Made by a program: the position numbers and the translations under genes
Shown: piece by piece, positions 1-12,078 of the stretch
Layout of the letters: each line of letters opens with the position of its first letter
Position numbering within the stretch: the first letter of the stretch is position 1
Assembly: GCA_015179045.1 (NCBI GenBank)
Contig: WHUZ01000010.1
Location: forward strand, 620,001 to 684,000
Length of the DNA: 64,000 nt
Direction: 5' to 3'
From: Kalaharituber pfeilii
Lineage: Eukaryota; Ascomycota; Pezizomycetes; Pezizales; Pezizaceae
The notes under the pieces: model-generated
Database searches by the model: none
Told to the model about the DNA's origin: nothing
What the model saw: only the letters and a program-made list of their open reading frames with translations

Positions 1-1690
1 CTCCGGACCCCGTCTGTACCAAGCTAAGTTTACGGTCCCTTATTGGCAACTATACAGCTAGGTTCACTGCCAAACGTCAGAGTTCAATGAAGTGATCAAA
101 TTGAGAACACGGACCGTGTCTGCAGAAAGCTGATGGTCTGCGGCTGGGGAACCTAAACTCGACTCAATAAAGACTGAAGCGCAACCTTTTACTGGTGCGT
201 CGGTATGCGCCTAGTGGTCTACATCCATGTCAATTTCTGTAATACGAAAAACTGAGAACACAGGCAGTCCATCTTGGTTTAGCTGGATTGATAACGTCAA
301 GTGATTGAGCTGCAATGTAGAAATGTGGCCCATACAGCATGGTATACCCAATACAATGGCCTTCACATGGACACCCGGCCCCACATTGTCTGATCTGTGA
401 ATACGAAGTGCTGTAACCGCCGCATACAAGGTGCCAACTTTGGAAGAGGAAAATGGCTGAAAACAGGAATTCAAAGCCAACAACTGCACGAAGACACTCT
501 AATACCTCTATGAGATGAGGTGGATGCAGTCTGTGCTGTATAGTTCATTTGGGGACATCCGATAGCGGGGTTCCTGTCTAGGCATAACGGTGATCTATTT
601 GACGCAGAGTTTGGCGCTTCTCGTGCTTGCTGCATGCATATCCATTAGTTCATTGAATTCTGTGCCCACAGGCGCTTCATATCAAGACTACGAAGAACAT
701 TGGTTCTAGTTATAATACAAGGGATACCTTGGGACCCAGGATATGAGATTGGCTAACGGAGCCGACTTAGATCATGTAGGGCTTGGCGTACAAATGCTCT
801 GCTGTAGAGTACAAAGCATCATATGATGCATCATATATGTGTGAATATCATATGCAATATTTTTCTTGTGTTGATACTGTTCTATTCTTGTTAGGAGAGT
901 GGAACCTGTAATATGGCAAACTCAATCCTGACCTGTTCATGAGCTAACGGATACCTAGCGCCTCCAACCTCCAGATCCCCAACTGGTATTAGCCCGTGAG
1001 CTCGCGCATCGTAAGGGCAAATGATACAAACTTCGAATCGGTACCCCGAGCCCCGCAACGATATGTCTCCCAAACTATGAAGGATCCTAACACCAGCTAG
1101 CTCCGGAAGCTCGGCTAAAAAACTAGTCTAGTGAAGCAGCAGAGGGGCCTTGCCAACAGGCCAGCAGTTCCACCAATCGCGTAGGCTCCCAAAATAGACA
1201 GTTCCAATTGCAATCATATCCGCACCTAAGTGTTACAGCACAAAAGCTTAACTAGATCGGATAACCCAGATAATTAGCCACACACGGCGAGCGTGCAGCT
1301 CCTGACACAAGAGGGCCACCGGGAGAATCAAGTTCGTTCTGTTCTGGCGATTGATGCTATGTATAGTAATGCCAAGTCGCTAAAGCTTTGGCCTCCGCGT
1401 TTCAGAAGTTGCAAGGGTCCTCCCCAATACATGCCAAGGTTTCCTGCCAGCGATTTTTTCTTGACTCTCCTGAAGCGGGCCACACATATCGTTGAAAGCA
1501 TGTTTCGAATCCAATGCCGGCTCTCACATCTTGAATGCGGGGTTATATACAGAGCGGGTACGCAGGATGTATCCTGCTAAGTGTGTGAATTTGATGAGCT
1601 CTGATTATTATTAGTTATAGCATCATACTGGAACCTCGCTATTCAATATGACTAAACAGTCTTCCTATAGGAAGCGGGTCTCGTCAAGAG
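1..1690. other. No gene recognised
   Basis: Short ORFs only (none above about 95 codons), with no recognisable domain, RNA gene or repeat. The composition is balanced and looks like old intergenic DNA. Confidence 0.6.
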
Positions 1691-1700
1691 GATAATGGTA

Positions 1701-1862
1701 CAGTCAAACTTCTCATATTGGATCCTGTCATATTGGATAACCCGTCTTATGGATCAACATTGCCAGCCCGAGCCAATTGGTTTCAGTGGGGATTATTGGA
1801 TATTTATCTTACTGGATAAAGCTCGCTGGCCCTGGCCTTATCCAATATAACAGGTTCGACTG
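1701..1862. mobile_element. pogo/Tc1-type MITE 1
   Basis: This is a 162-bp unit with imperfect terminal inverted repeats. The left end reads CAGTCAAACTTCTCATATTG and the right end reads, reversed, CAGTCGAACCTGTTATATTG. It is flanked by TA on both sides, and the wider flank TAATGGTA is repeated at 1693-1700 and 1863-1870. The CAGTYRAAC terminus and TA flank fit pogo/Tigger-like non-autonomous elements. The 8-bp flank would also fit a hAT, so the superfamily is not certain. There is no coding capacity. Confidence 0.65.
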
Positions 1863-1870
1863 TAATGGTA

Positions 1871-3217
1871 ATTCTATCGCTCAGAGTGGGTCTCTGGCTG
1901 AACAGTTTATGATTCACTTTCTGGAATTACACTGATAGCGGTTGCCGCCCCAGCCTGTTCCTCACCGAGAGCGCGCTTCTTTTGGCCCGGGTTCGACATG
2001 ACCTTTATTCCGGAAGCCGCATTACTATGCTCTATTGTTATTCAAGCCTACTATAAAAGTCTGTTGCACTATCATAGTTGCATTGTCTTTAGTTGAATGC
2101 CTTTGAGATGTTTTGTCGTCATGGTGTAATGCCTCCCCATGGTATGTGTATCTGTCGTCAAAACTGAATAATGGCGCTTGTATATATAAACTTTATTATG
2201 GCATTTGCTCTTCGAAGAGCTATAATACAGGAGTCCCTATGACTTCCATTCTCAAATATCTCCTCATCTCAATCTCTTCAACCATAATCTATATCAACTC
2301 TTGTCGAAATATGCACCTGTTCTCTTGGTTCCATTAAGTTGTGGTCGTTGAGAGTTACATCTGTTTAAGAATCCTTGGCACCCGCGCACTAGTCCCAGTA
2401 CCACCAGTCACTAGCCACACCGCCCTTATCCCAAGTTCCCAAATTCTTCAGGACGCCATCGCTGGGAATTCTGCAGGGAACGATCTGACCCAGCCCTCCC
2501 GAAACCTAAATGACCCCACCCTGGGGACGGCTCCACGGAACCACAACCCAGAAAATCTGCAGCCACCACGACAGGGTTTTAGAAACACCCGTTTCTGTAA
2601 CCCAGCAGATCGGAGACCCCCTGCATGCAGGAATCTTGAAGCGCGAAACGTGAAGCTTTTCAGGGAGGTTGACGTAAGAAATAAGTAAATCACAAAATCG
2701 AACCAAAATGATTGCGGCAGCTCCGTTTGGGCTGTTTCCAGCCCGCTATTAATCGCAGCGACAGGACAAGCTCTCGAATTAAAACTCAGCTAGCAGTGCT
2801 GCCTGTTTAGTTTAAAAGGCGTGTTATGCAGCCAGATAACTAAGCAACTTGTTTTACTTGGGTATAGTCATGAGCTGACCTCTAGATCTCACGCCTGGAC
2901 TTCCAATTTCGGACGTCTCCGTGGCGAGTGGGTAACCTGCCGGCTTTCCTTCCTGCAGTGGTTTATCTGCAGAATAATATATACTGGCATCGGTGAGATG
3001 AAAGCGATGCGATGCTGCGCAAGCCTAGGGCCTTGTAGGGCTGAAGTTTATTTTTTGGAGAAACAACATTAGGCGACGTTATTGCCGACAAAATAAGAAG
3101 GAATAAGCGACTTCGATACTTGCAGAAGATTAATTTTAACGTCTGAAGATTGCTTGAAGTACTTCCAGTGACAGGTCTGTTTTCTCAATTAAAACTTCAA
3201 TCTTTGTTTTACTACAG
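1871..3217. other. No gene recognised
   Basis: No convincing coding region. A GC-richer patch at about 2390-2690 has overlapping short ORFs on both strands but no family resemblance. Confidence 0.5.
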
Positions 3218-3224
3218 TTAACAC

Positions 3225-3290
3225 TTTTTTTTTTTCTTTTTTACATTTTACGTAACCCCGCTTGCAGCTGTTCGCCATGGCAGGGCACAC
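3225..3290 (-). mobile_element. Family-A tail micro-insertion
   Basis: This minus-strand copy holds only the family-A 3' hairpin (CCCTGCCATGGC, loop GAACA, GCTGCAAGCGGGG) plus a poly(A) tail with a few interruptions, seen as poly(T) on the plus strand. TTAACAC is repeated at 3218-3224 and 3291-3297 as the target-site duplication. It is a 5'-truncated LINE product with no coding sequence. Confidence 0.8.
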
Positions 3291-3547
3291 TTAACACGTA
3301 AAAAGCCGCCTTCCCATCTAGTTTGGTAGCATAACGCCTCCCTAAAGGAGCAATGTATACGGGCCTCTACAGAATCCCTTTGCATTAAAAATCAAAATAA
3401 TAACCTTGAAATAGTATGGTGTAGCGCGAAGAATGTCACTAGTGAGAACTTGCTAGACTGACTGTTAAGGCAAGCATGTATCTGGTGGATGTTGACTGTG
3501 CTGTGCGACTATTACTCAGTGGCTTGCAGCTGCAGCCACTGCCAATA

Positions 3548-3721
3548 CAGGTGACCCTGGCTAAAATGAACCTCTTTTTAGTAAAAACCTGGCTATAGTG
3601 AATTGATGGGCGAGCTTCTTTGTCCACACAGGTTAAGAATGTGCCCTCGCTATAGTGAAAACTGGTTATAATGAAGAAAATCGGTCGGATTCTTGGCCTT
3701 CATTATAGCCAGGGTCAACTG
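3548..3721. mobile_element. pogo/Tigger-type MITE 2
   Basis: This 174-bp unit is flanked by TA (3546-3547, 3722-3723). Its inverted termini are CAGGTGACCCTGGCTAAAAT and, reversed from the right, CAGTTGACCCTGGCTATAAT. CTATAGTGAA-like subterminal repeats occur inside. The CAGKTGACCC terminus is typical of pogo/Tigger elements. It has no ORF, so it must depend on a transposase made elsewhere. Confidence 0.75.
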
Positions 3722-3723
3722 TA

Positions 3724-4858
3724 TCTCCTAGCCTAAATATTTGCAGAAAGCGAACTGCACAGGAATAAATCCACCACCAGCCGAGTTAAGTTGACTCACT
3801 CAAGATGAGTCGAACTCAGTTTCTGCCCAGAAAGAGATACTGGAAGAAAAATCGGATCTGTTGGCCCCACATGGCCCACCCAGCTCTGCTGCATATGGCA
3901 TGTCAGAGGTATTATCCGGATTCCGGCTGTGTAAGCCGATTCTGCAATACAAGCTTGGGTTTTTCAAATTCTGCCAGAAGTAGAATCAACCCATCCCTAT
4001 ATGCCTCTACTGTCATCGGCGATAAGCTAGTCTACGGAAGATAGTTCCAAATCCTATCGCTACACTTTTCCCCTGGGCACAAGCCAAGAAATTCATCTTC
4101 CCGAAAGTTGCCTGGTGAGGGTTGAAGCGTATGCTAGTGGTAGCTCACAGCGATGATAGACTTCGACTCGGGAGGCTCAGAACAAAGATTTATATTGCAA
4201 TGTTTTTGACAATGCAAATGACATGGAACATAATATGGAGAGATGCGATTGCTTCTTGATATGGTGCTTTCATGATCGAGTCTCGCAAACTGCATTCATG
4301 ATTAGAATCCACTGGATTCATCCGGAGTTATTAAAACATGAGTTAATATCTTATAGAGTTGATGATATCTAGTTCTGGATACCCTCCGCAATGCTCTTCT
4401 AGGAGCTAAGCGAGATCCCGTTAAGAAATAACATGCTAATTATCGAGCAATGCGCTGGGACTGGCTGTGTTGGTCCCGTAGGAAAGCAGTAGCGTACACT
4501 TAAGTTTTTTGTCATCTTGTACAACATCCCATCAGCTGTCCAATTCAAGTGGGTGTCAGGGAGCCAGGCAGCGGGTGTACCTTGCACAGCTCCAGAGTTT
4601 ATTGCTCAGCAGACCCTTGAGTGTTTGGATCCTTACCCTGGCCTGCAAGCCGGCCCTAGCTTAACGGTGTTCATCATTTGGGACCAACAAATTCACAGCC
4701 CTAACTTGAGTTGCATGAAGACAAATCCTCATGGAGCTTAGTATGGTAGTTTTTTAACTCAAGCACCTAAATGTGACGTGCACTCAGGAACGAAACTATT
4801 GGAGTAGTACTTAGAGTCACAAGAGGTAATATTAACCATCTTATGGATCGATTAATAG
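3724..4858. other. No gene recognised
   Basis: Only short unsupported ORFs. No repeats seen. Confidence 0.5.
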
Positions 4859-4874
4859 CATTGATGACCTTCTT

Positions 4875-5223
4875 TTTTTTTTTTTTTTCATTTCACGTAA
4901 CCCCGCTTGCAGCTGTTCGCCATGGCAGGGTCCCTAGACCGAAGTCCTTATGGCCCGGAGACAGACACCTGTGCAACTACCTACAAAACCATCCCCTGTA
5001 AAAGCACACAACAATACCATGACCTCGGTGATGCGGAGGAAACACAAAGCGAAAGCCCAATCCCCCAAGAGAACAATCAAGCATGAATACACAAATATCC
5101 CCCCAGAAAATCAAGCAGTCATGTCCATCTCCTCCCCTTCCCCTTTCTGTCCACCTTTGTGATTCTATCCCAGTCATACAGGCACGAGTGGTGCCATTTG
5201 CCTGATAACCGCACATCGCCGGT
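4875..5223 (-). mobile_element. Family-A ORF1-derived element, 349 bp
   Basis: This minus-strand insertion has an exact 15-bp TSD (ATTGATGACCTTCTT at 4860-4874 and 5224-5238). On the minus strand it covers the last part of a family-A ORF1 and its 3' UTR, then the segment GCCTGTCTCCGGGCCATAAG-like, the 3' hairpin and poly(A). It matches the 3' third of the ORF1-only element at 52624-53464. No EN, RT or RNase H sequence is present, so mobility must come from a LINE in trans. Confidence 0.88.
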
Positions 5224-5238
5224 ATTGATGACCTTCTT

Positions 5239-7518
5239 CCTTGGGATTAAATGAGAGCTTAAGCGGCTGTCGCCACATAGTAGGCTTAGCTATATGTACT
5301 GTCGGACTCTTTTCAACCACTAGCCACTAGTAAATCGATAGTGATATCGAATGATGTATATGTACCGATATACATTTAGCCAGGTGCTTTGGAATACCAG
5401 TGAGGATAGAGCATGCGCAGCCTATCAAACCACTTGGCGGTCATGTTTTTTCGACTACCTATTCGGCCTGCACAGTGTTCGCAGCCCTACTGCAGGTGTT
5501 CGCATGGAGGTGTGCTTGAGCTAACATATCATGGAGGATATATCTGGGGTGTAACTGAGTTGCAGATGCATTCTTAGTAACCGCATAATAGGCAAATTGT
5601 CTGACGAGGGTATCTCAGCCTGGTCTCATTTTTCACACCAATAACCGGCCACCAATGAGGATGCACAAATCAAAACAGAAATATGTTGCAAACCATATTG
5701 CTACAGCTGCCTTTGATATACATAAGTATCCACAAACGATGGAGCCGTTGGCAAACCATTACTGTTCACGTCTGATTTGAGAACGGAGTAAACATAGGCA
5801 AGGCTCTAGATCCGTGGAGCCAGGGGAGACCTCCCACAGACGCATGTAAGATTTTGGTGCGTCCTAGTGCCCAGCAGTCTCTTCTAAAGGAAATTGATCA
5901 GCAGTACTGTTCTTAGTATACACAAGAACGATCGAAAATTTTCCAATTAGACCTACTTATGGTCTAGTCTGAAACCCCTGTAAATTGTAGCAACTCTCGT
6001 CCTTGGGCAATGAGACACGCTGCCAAGCAGCTTCCCAGCCTCAGCAACAGCGTAACTGATTAAATCGAAAAAAATGAAAAATAAAAGAAAAAAAAAAGTT
6101 GCAGGAAATAAATCTGGCTAGTTAAGCTTCAGAAATGTCAAATACGGAATCAAAGTTTGTTTGAATCATTTTGGTCTTGTTTTGTCCAGGCGGATTCCCC
6201 TGCGTGTCTCACCCACCACAGGGAATATGCTCTCGAAAATGGGATACACTGTCCATGTAAAATATGGATTTTGGCAGGGCAAGGTGTAGAGCACTCAGGA
6301 TTTAAAGTGCTTATGTAAAGCTCACCAGAGGCCTGATGGTAAGCACCAATGATTGGATGTGATTCAGACCGTTTGATAGGTGCACGGACGCCAAGATTCA
6401 TTCACAAGGATGTGGCATGAGAGTTTATGCCTCTCGCTGACATTGCAGCTGCATGCAGGTGCGTTGACAAGGGGTCCAGTTGGAAGTGTCCTCTGGTTAC
6501 CAGCAAGGGTGAATCACCTCACTTAGCAAGAGCCTCTCAAGGTTTAGATACTTCACAACAACCAATTAGTTGTCACCCATGTCTGCCACACCAAGCTGGT
6601 GTTTCGAGCCAAGATGTCCTCTCCTCCAACTTTGTCACAAAAACCGGGATCTTCTCACTGCAGCGTGAAAGAATACAGTCAGGTATGCGCGTGCGGGTGA
6701 TTGCGATTTCATGATCAGATGTATTTAATCATCGAACGGCTTCTCAGGGCGTACGCAATCGTTCCAATTTATCGGCTTGAAATGAAGCGCGCGTCGTCTC
6801 TCGCTTTCATTCTTTACCTTTTCCTTGGCTATTGTCACAGTCCGAATTAGAACTGACGCTTGACACTGCATGTCTCTCGTCTCTTTTAACCTCTATTGAA
6901 CTGCACATCCCTGTTTATAAATCGTTCTCGAAATGACGGTGCGAATTGTAGATTCACAGCTGCTTTTATGGATATAGTATGGTGTACTTCTAGCTGTGGA
7001 GCGTGAGTGCCATTCATGTGCAAGAAAACGAAGGGTATCAGGGATCAAGACATGGTACCGCATACCGATAACAGATCTTCAATTTCACCTTGATTTGATG
7101 AAAATTGAACTTGTACGTGGCCTTTGTATATCAAGCGCTTCCGGGATGTGCCAATATGTACAAAAGTTGTAATAGCTTTCCCTGATTTTAATGTACAGTG
7201 ATTTTGCTCCGATCTCGAACCTTGCAGGCTGCTGTCATATGCCCCTAACCCTAATTTCTTTTACTCAACCACACCTAACCCGGATATATAGACGGAGTAA
7301 TAAAGACTCCGTTAAAGCCGATTGGTCCTATGGTTGAAAAACCAAAGCATTCTTGCTTATGTGAAGGTCAACCGATCATTGCCGAAGTTAAGCTACAGTT
7401 AGGCTGTCGACAGGCGATATGTCGCATGGGCTCCAGACTTGGGTTTTTGTTCCTAAAGAAATTCATGGTTGTAAAAAGTCCTGGAAATATTTGATTCTAT
7501 GGCAAAGTTCGCATCTCC
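5239..7518. other. No gene recognised
   Basis: No supported gene. An A-rich run lies at about 6066-6098, and a two-unit telomere-like motif CCCTAACCCTAA lies at 7243-7254; neither is enough to call a feature. Confidence 0.5.
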
Positions 7519-7533
7519 AAGTCCCGTAACGTG

Positions 7534-7606
7534 CCCTGCCACGGCAAACAGCTGCAAGCGGGGTTATGTGAAACAAAAAAACAAAACAAAACGAAACGAA
7601 ACAAAA
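7534..7606 (+). mobile_element. Family-A tail micro-insertion
   Basis: This plus-strand copy has the hairpin (CCCTGCCACGGC ... GCAAGCGGGGTTATGTG) and an A-rich tail interrupted by C and G. The TSD is AAGTCCCGTAACGTG, found at 7519-7533 and 7607-7621 with one mismatch. It begins at the base of the hairpin. Confidence 0.85.
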
Positions 7607-7621
7607 AAGTCCCGTAATGTG

Positions 7622-9055
7622 TGTTTGTATAGTTGCGGTAAGAATGAAAGCGACCTAACAAGAAGTGATCAGGGTGTGTAGCTTTCTCGTTATAATTCAA
7701 CTTGGAATTCCATATACAGTAATGCGAGTAACTTCCAATGTCCCCGGAGAAAATGTACAATAGAGGAGAGATAGAGGTATTTGAGACACCTCATAGGATT
7801 AAAAGCTATTTAGAAAGTGAAGGCATTAGAACAGAGTATTCATTCTGCCAGTCGCTCACTTTCTGCTCGCGGCTGTGCCCTCGTATGTGTATAGGACTGC
7901 ATATGCGGGCGCCATGTTATAGTTTGCATATCAGGTTGTTTACATCACGTCTTTATTATTACTCGTCAACGGGCCTATGGGGGCCGCATTGTTCGACTAT
8001 TCGCATAGAGCTATGTCGTGAGTTTAGACAATCAGCCGAGACATTGCAGTAGACATTCATTTTATTTTGCTAGATGGGGGCAAGTTGGTTCGAGCATGAT
8101 CCTCCGAATTCCATTCGTTCACGATGGCCTCAGTACTTCCTGTCTGTTCAACGTTGATCCCTACAGGGTTATTGAGTGCAATTCGCTAAACTAATAACTC
8201 TGAAGAGAGCTGCCATTTGATGTTCCACAGGTTAAGTATCAGGTACAGCAATTTAGAACCAGACGGACCCTACTTGAATCCGCTCTTAGTCGACAGGCTA
8301 TTTAGTCCCTACACAAATATTCCGGATGCATTGGCCTCCTAGCGGTCATTGCAATGCAAGTGAGAGGTTTAGTACAGTGGACACACTTCTAAACGGTTCG
8401 GTCCACTCGTCAGAGAGGCCATCGGATTATACGGGAATCTTATTTTTCGACTCTGGATGTCATGGCTCTTCCCTCACGCACCCCGTGACGCTACGGGTAA
8501 GAATAGCATTTGGTCTCCACGGCGGCTATAACGAAGCACGGTTCAAGATGGCAAGTTGGTGACTGTAGAACTGCCGGACCAATGCCACAGATTCACTATT
8601 AGTCTACACCAATTGCTAGGCTGTTAAATAATCTACATGTAACGGCTTCCAGGGCTGAGGTACCCTGTGCGTGTGCAACCATAACCAGGAAAGGGAAAGA
8701 GAAGGCGTGTAATTGCAATATATTCAAGTGAGCCGCATTCGCATTCGTCAATATTAAGTTAAAGTAGCTGCTATGTACAATAATCTATCTTATGGCCTCT
8801 TGCAGCTGGCGCTATGCAGAGGCGAAAACCGGAAAGGAATGTATTGTATGGATGCTTATAAATTAGAAATGTAGAACTAAGAATTAGATGCGCTTAACAA
8901 CACTATGTATTTAGTTTTGACGATTTGTCGCGTATCGGGAGCAATATATCAATTTGGCTGCACATTACGATGAATGAACTTGAAAGCGGGTACCTCATGA
9001 TCAACATTCGGGTAGCATTAAGTTGTTGACTGACAGGCCCTTGTGTTCAGTGGAT
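7622..9055. other. No gene recognised
   Basis: A 104-codon ORF at 7738-8052 and others shorter show no recognisable motif. Nothing supportable. Confidence 0.5.
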
Positions 9056-9069
9056 GAAGGTCCCAAGAA

Positions 9070-9118
9070 CTGCCATGACGAATAGCTGCAAGCGGGGTTA
9101 CGTGAAAAAAAAAAAAAA
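9070..9118 (+). mobile_element. Family-A tail micro-insertion, 49 bp
   Basis: The whole insertion is 49 bp including the A tail: CTGCCATGACGAATAGCTGC, then AAGCGGGGTTACGTGA and poly(A). The 14-bp TSD GAAGGTCCCAAGAA is exact at 9056-9069 and 9119-9132. Only the hairpin survives. Confidence 0.9.
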
Positions 9119-9132
9119 GAAGGTCCCAAGAA

Positions 9133-10183
9133 GATATTTTTCCTCCCGCATGTCATAGAGTAATTATTAAAATTCTATCATCTTGTGCTCCAGACTCTGT
9201 GAGTGGCGTTGCTTCCCTGTTGAGATCTATGCCTCCCTTTAAATTCTCTCCACTGGTGTACTAGTCATTTGAAATGCCGATTGATTTGTTAACGTACTAC
9301 ACCGGCAGCATCAGTAGCACCATGAAGAGGGGAGGGGGACAAATTCATGGAGAGGATGAAGGCAGGATTTGTACGAAGTTTCTGTCACACATGTTATCCG
9401 TGCCTTCCCATAATCCAGCAGGGCTGCATACGAGCACTGGATTCTTTTTTCTAAAAAAAAAACAAAACAAAAAAAAAAAAAACATACATCGCAACTTCTC
9501 CTGATCACTGAGCCTTGAGTATCATACACAGTCCATGGTCGTATACGACGCAATTGCATTATCAATGCAAAGGGAATGGCCAGGCTGTACTTTGGCGAGT
9601 TGTGACCACCAACAGTAGATACAAGAACCTGCAATCTTCCTGGGTTGTGTTACCTATAGCGGTTCATAATATTTGGCTGAGTGAGTGACCTATCCACGCG
9701 CACTTTTGCTTTTGCGGAGGTTCGGCAGTCCGGCACTCTAAATGGAGACTGGTAACTTTTAATGCTAATTTGCACCGGTGCTTGGGCCCATGGATTGGCC
9801 CGAGCACCACTACCACCATCGTGAAGTACATATCCAGGTATAAAGTCTGCAATGCCGTTAAATTGCGGTAGCGTACTTTTATTATCCTATCCGTAAAGCT
9901 CAACTGTCAATAAGCTTCATTTCGGCGCGACGCTCCTTGTATTGCGAACTGGCCTGGAGAGTTATGAGTGAGTGGGTCCAGGTTAGAGGTTGCGGATTGC
10001 GGGGGCGTAAGAGGTTGCGGTGAGGACTGGCACTTTCGTGGCACTTGCGTGCTAATTGACTGGATGATACCGAGGCCAACCAGCTACGCGGACAAAAGCT
10101 CTTGCTCAGGAAAACAGTACTCTTTGCTTGAGGTAGATGCTGGATATAATTAGAAAGATGCTGGGCGGCCGGCGCGCGCCATT
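9133..10183. other. No gene recognised
   Basis: An A-rich run (about 9456-9482) has no hairpin next to it. No gene is supported. Confidence 0.5.
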
Positions 10184-10197
10184 AGCTTGAAATACTC

Positions 10198-10236
10198 GCC
10201 CTGCCATGGCGAACAGCTGCACGCGGGGTTACGTGA

Positions 10237-10267
<31 letters not shown>
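10198..10267 (+). mobile_element. Family-A tail micro-insertion, 70 bp
   Basis: An exact 14-bp TSD, AGCTTGAAATACTC, lies at 10184-10197 and 10268-10281. Between the copies are only GCCCTGCCATGGCGAACAGC, the rest of the hairpin (TGCACGCGGGGTTACGTGAC) and a run of about 29 A. The start is the first stem base pair. This is the clearest example of a hairpin-only retro-insertion. Confidence 0.93.
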
Positions 10268-10271
<4 letters not shown>

Positions 10272-10281
10272 TGAAATACTC

Positions 10282-10616
10282 ACACTTGCAGGTGCGCGAT
10301 TCCGTGCATATTCAGGCAATATATCTGACAGAAGTTGGCGGCATCTTGGAGACAACTTGTTATAAGACATGCGCGGTGGGTTATTGTTGACTAGTGGAAC
10401 TATCGGCACCAAGTCATGGAGCGGTGATTGCGCACCTAACATCGTCACCTGCATTACATTTCCATTAGTCCTGACATGATCAATGTTACCCTCAAGTGCT
10501 CTGCCATTTATAACCATCTAGACCACTCTAGGTTTAACTGCTCCATGAGGTAGCCCATTATGGTGTTTTAGTGCAATTTGCCAAGACGTACGGTAAAAGA
10601 AGTTTAATGACTGGGC
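10282..10616. other. No gene recognised
   Basis: Short stretch between two tail insertions with no supported ORF or repeat. Confidence 0.5.
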
Positions 10617-10667
10617 TTTTTTTTTCTTTTTATATCATTTATCGCTTACCGCCCTGTGGGCTATGGC
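10617..10667 (-). mobile_element. Family-B tail insertion (aged)
   Basis: On the minus strand, GCCATAGCCCACAGGGCGGT, then AAGCGATAAATGATATAAAA and an A run. This is the family-B 3' hairpin. No clear TSD remains, so the right boundary is uncertain; the element could extend further right. Confidence 0.65.
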
Positions 10668-11317
10668 ATTGAGGAGTGATATAAGCACTGCACCTATATT
10701 GTAGTGGAAATTGTAAAGAGGAATGACGGTATAACCATTTCTTAATATGTTGATAATTGTTAAATAAACTGGGGTTTTATTTTAACTATGCTCTCTACAG
10801 ATACCATACAGAGATTGAAGTTCGCATTCGATGCTTGTAACTAACATATTGGGTTCATGATGAAAGGTGAGGTCTATACTATGAACAAAAAGGGTCATTC
10901 AGTCGAGTCATTTACGACAACGGGATAGTTAGGACAGCTGATGTTCTCAGACACATATTGAGCGCATAGCATGAATAATACGAATCTGATCCAAATTCGA
11001 AATTCATCTCCCCTCTTGCTGTCGCTCTCTTGCCTTGAAGTACATCCATTAACGTTTGGAACTGCGTGTGTCCTGAAAACACAATTAGTTCTATTAAGGG
11101 TGTGCCGCAATAATGAAAGCTTGTATAATGATTTATACAAATATAATTAGTCCCTATCCGTTTCAAATTAATTGAGCCAGCCATGTTAGGTAAATAGAAT
11201 TAAGAGCCAGACTTGGCGCTTGTGCTAACAGGAAATAAGTTGTGGTTGGCAGAAGAAAAATTGCCTCAAGTATCCATTGACTTCTTTTGCTCGCACTCTT
11301 AATCCATGTCCTAATTT
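10668..11317. other. No gene recognised
   Basis: Two overlapping short ORFs on the minus strand (about 10895-11184) show no motif. Nothing supportable. Confidence 0.45.
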
Positions 11318-11356
11318 GCCCTGTCATAGCGAATTGAGATAAGTGGGGATACGTGT
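11318..11356 (+). mobile_element. Relic of a family-A tail
   Basis: GCCCTGTCATAGCGAATTGA followed by GATAAGTGGGGATACGTG aligns along the family-A hairpin, with differences mostly C-to-T or G-to-A. There is no poly(A) and no TSD. I read it as an old decayed insertion, with moderate certainty only. Confidence 0.45.
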
Positions 11357-11742
11357 CAGAGATCTGGCCCACTGGGAACATTGCTAGTTCGCGGATGTGG
11401 CCTACGCGGGTAAATAGAAATTTTTCATGGGTAGTCGATTTCCACCCAGATTACTACTGGGAGGAAATAAGCATACTCTTACCAGTGCTGTACGGGATAC
11501 TCAAATGGCAAGCAAAGACTAGACGATCATAGTGATAAGCAACAATTGTGTAAGTAGCGATCTATAAGCATTAACCGTGTAAGAAGTGATAGTATGATGA
11601 ATACAAGAAGTACGTTATAACTATAAGAAAAACTCGGCAGACCAGCTGTTGGATAACTACATTGGTCACTTCGCATTGAATTACAGAAGAGCCAATGGTT
11701 TTCGCTTGTCCAATGAGAATAGAGAAGAATTGCGTAACCACG

Positions 11743-11808
11743 TTCTTTTTCTCTTTTCCTTCCCTCTCTTTTCATTTCTCGCATACCGCTCTATGGGCTA
11801 TAACGAGG
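11743..11808 (-). mobile_element. Relic of a family-B tail
   Basis: On the minus strand, CTCGTTATAGCCCATAGAGC, then GGTATGCGAGAAATGAAAAG and a purine-rich tail resembling degraded poly(A). The outer stem CTCG/CGAG is still visible. No TSD found. Confidence 0.55.
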
Positions 11809-12007
11809 AAGCATGTATGTAGCGAGACAGCCGCAGTGATTATGCAAACAGTTGATGAAGTATTCGTGGCTGAGCTAGGTCCCCTCCAATTGTACCAAGC
11901 AAGCCAGCCCTGTTCGCGAACTGCAACTGCCACGGATAGACTAGAACAAAGATATACATCAGAGGCTCATGAAGATAGTAGGTAGGCATACGGTGTTAGA
12001 ACAGTCC

Positions 12008-12078
12008 TAATAAAAAAAATAAAAATAAAAATAAAAAAATAAAAAAATAAATTAAAAAATAAATTAAAAATTAACAAA
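12008..12078. repeat. A-rich low-complexity tract
   Basis: About 70 bp of A runs broken by single T (AAAAT/AAAAAAT units). It may be an expanded poly(A) tail of an element whose body is no longer recognisable. Confidence 0.6.

Noticed and set aside
2341..2706. Overlapping ORFs on both strands in a GC-richer patch
   Set aside because: No domain, no codon pattern, no splice context; shared openness on both strands suggests chance.
6066..6098. A-rich run preceded by CTGCCAAGCAGC as a further family-A tail
   Set aside because: The stem arms do not pair and no TSD is visible.
7243..7254. CCCTAACCCTAA as a telomere remnant
   Set aside because: Only two units; chance is likely and no subtelomeric pattern surrounds it.
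9452..9482. A run at 9452-9482 as a retro-insertion
   Set aside because: No hairpin of either family and no duplicated flank.
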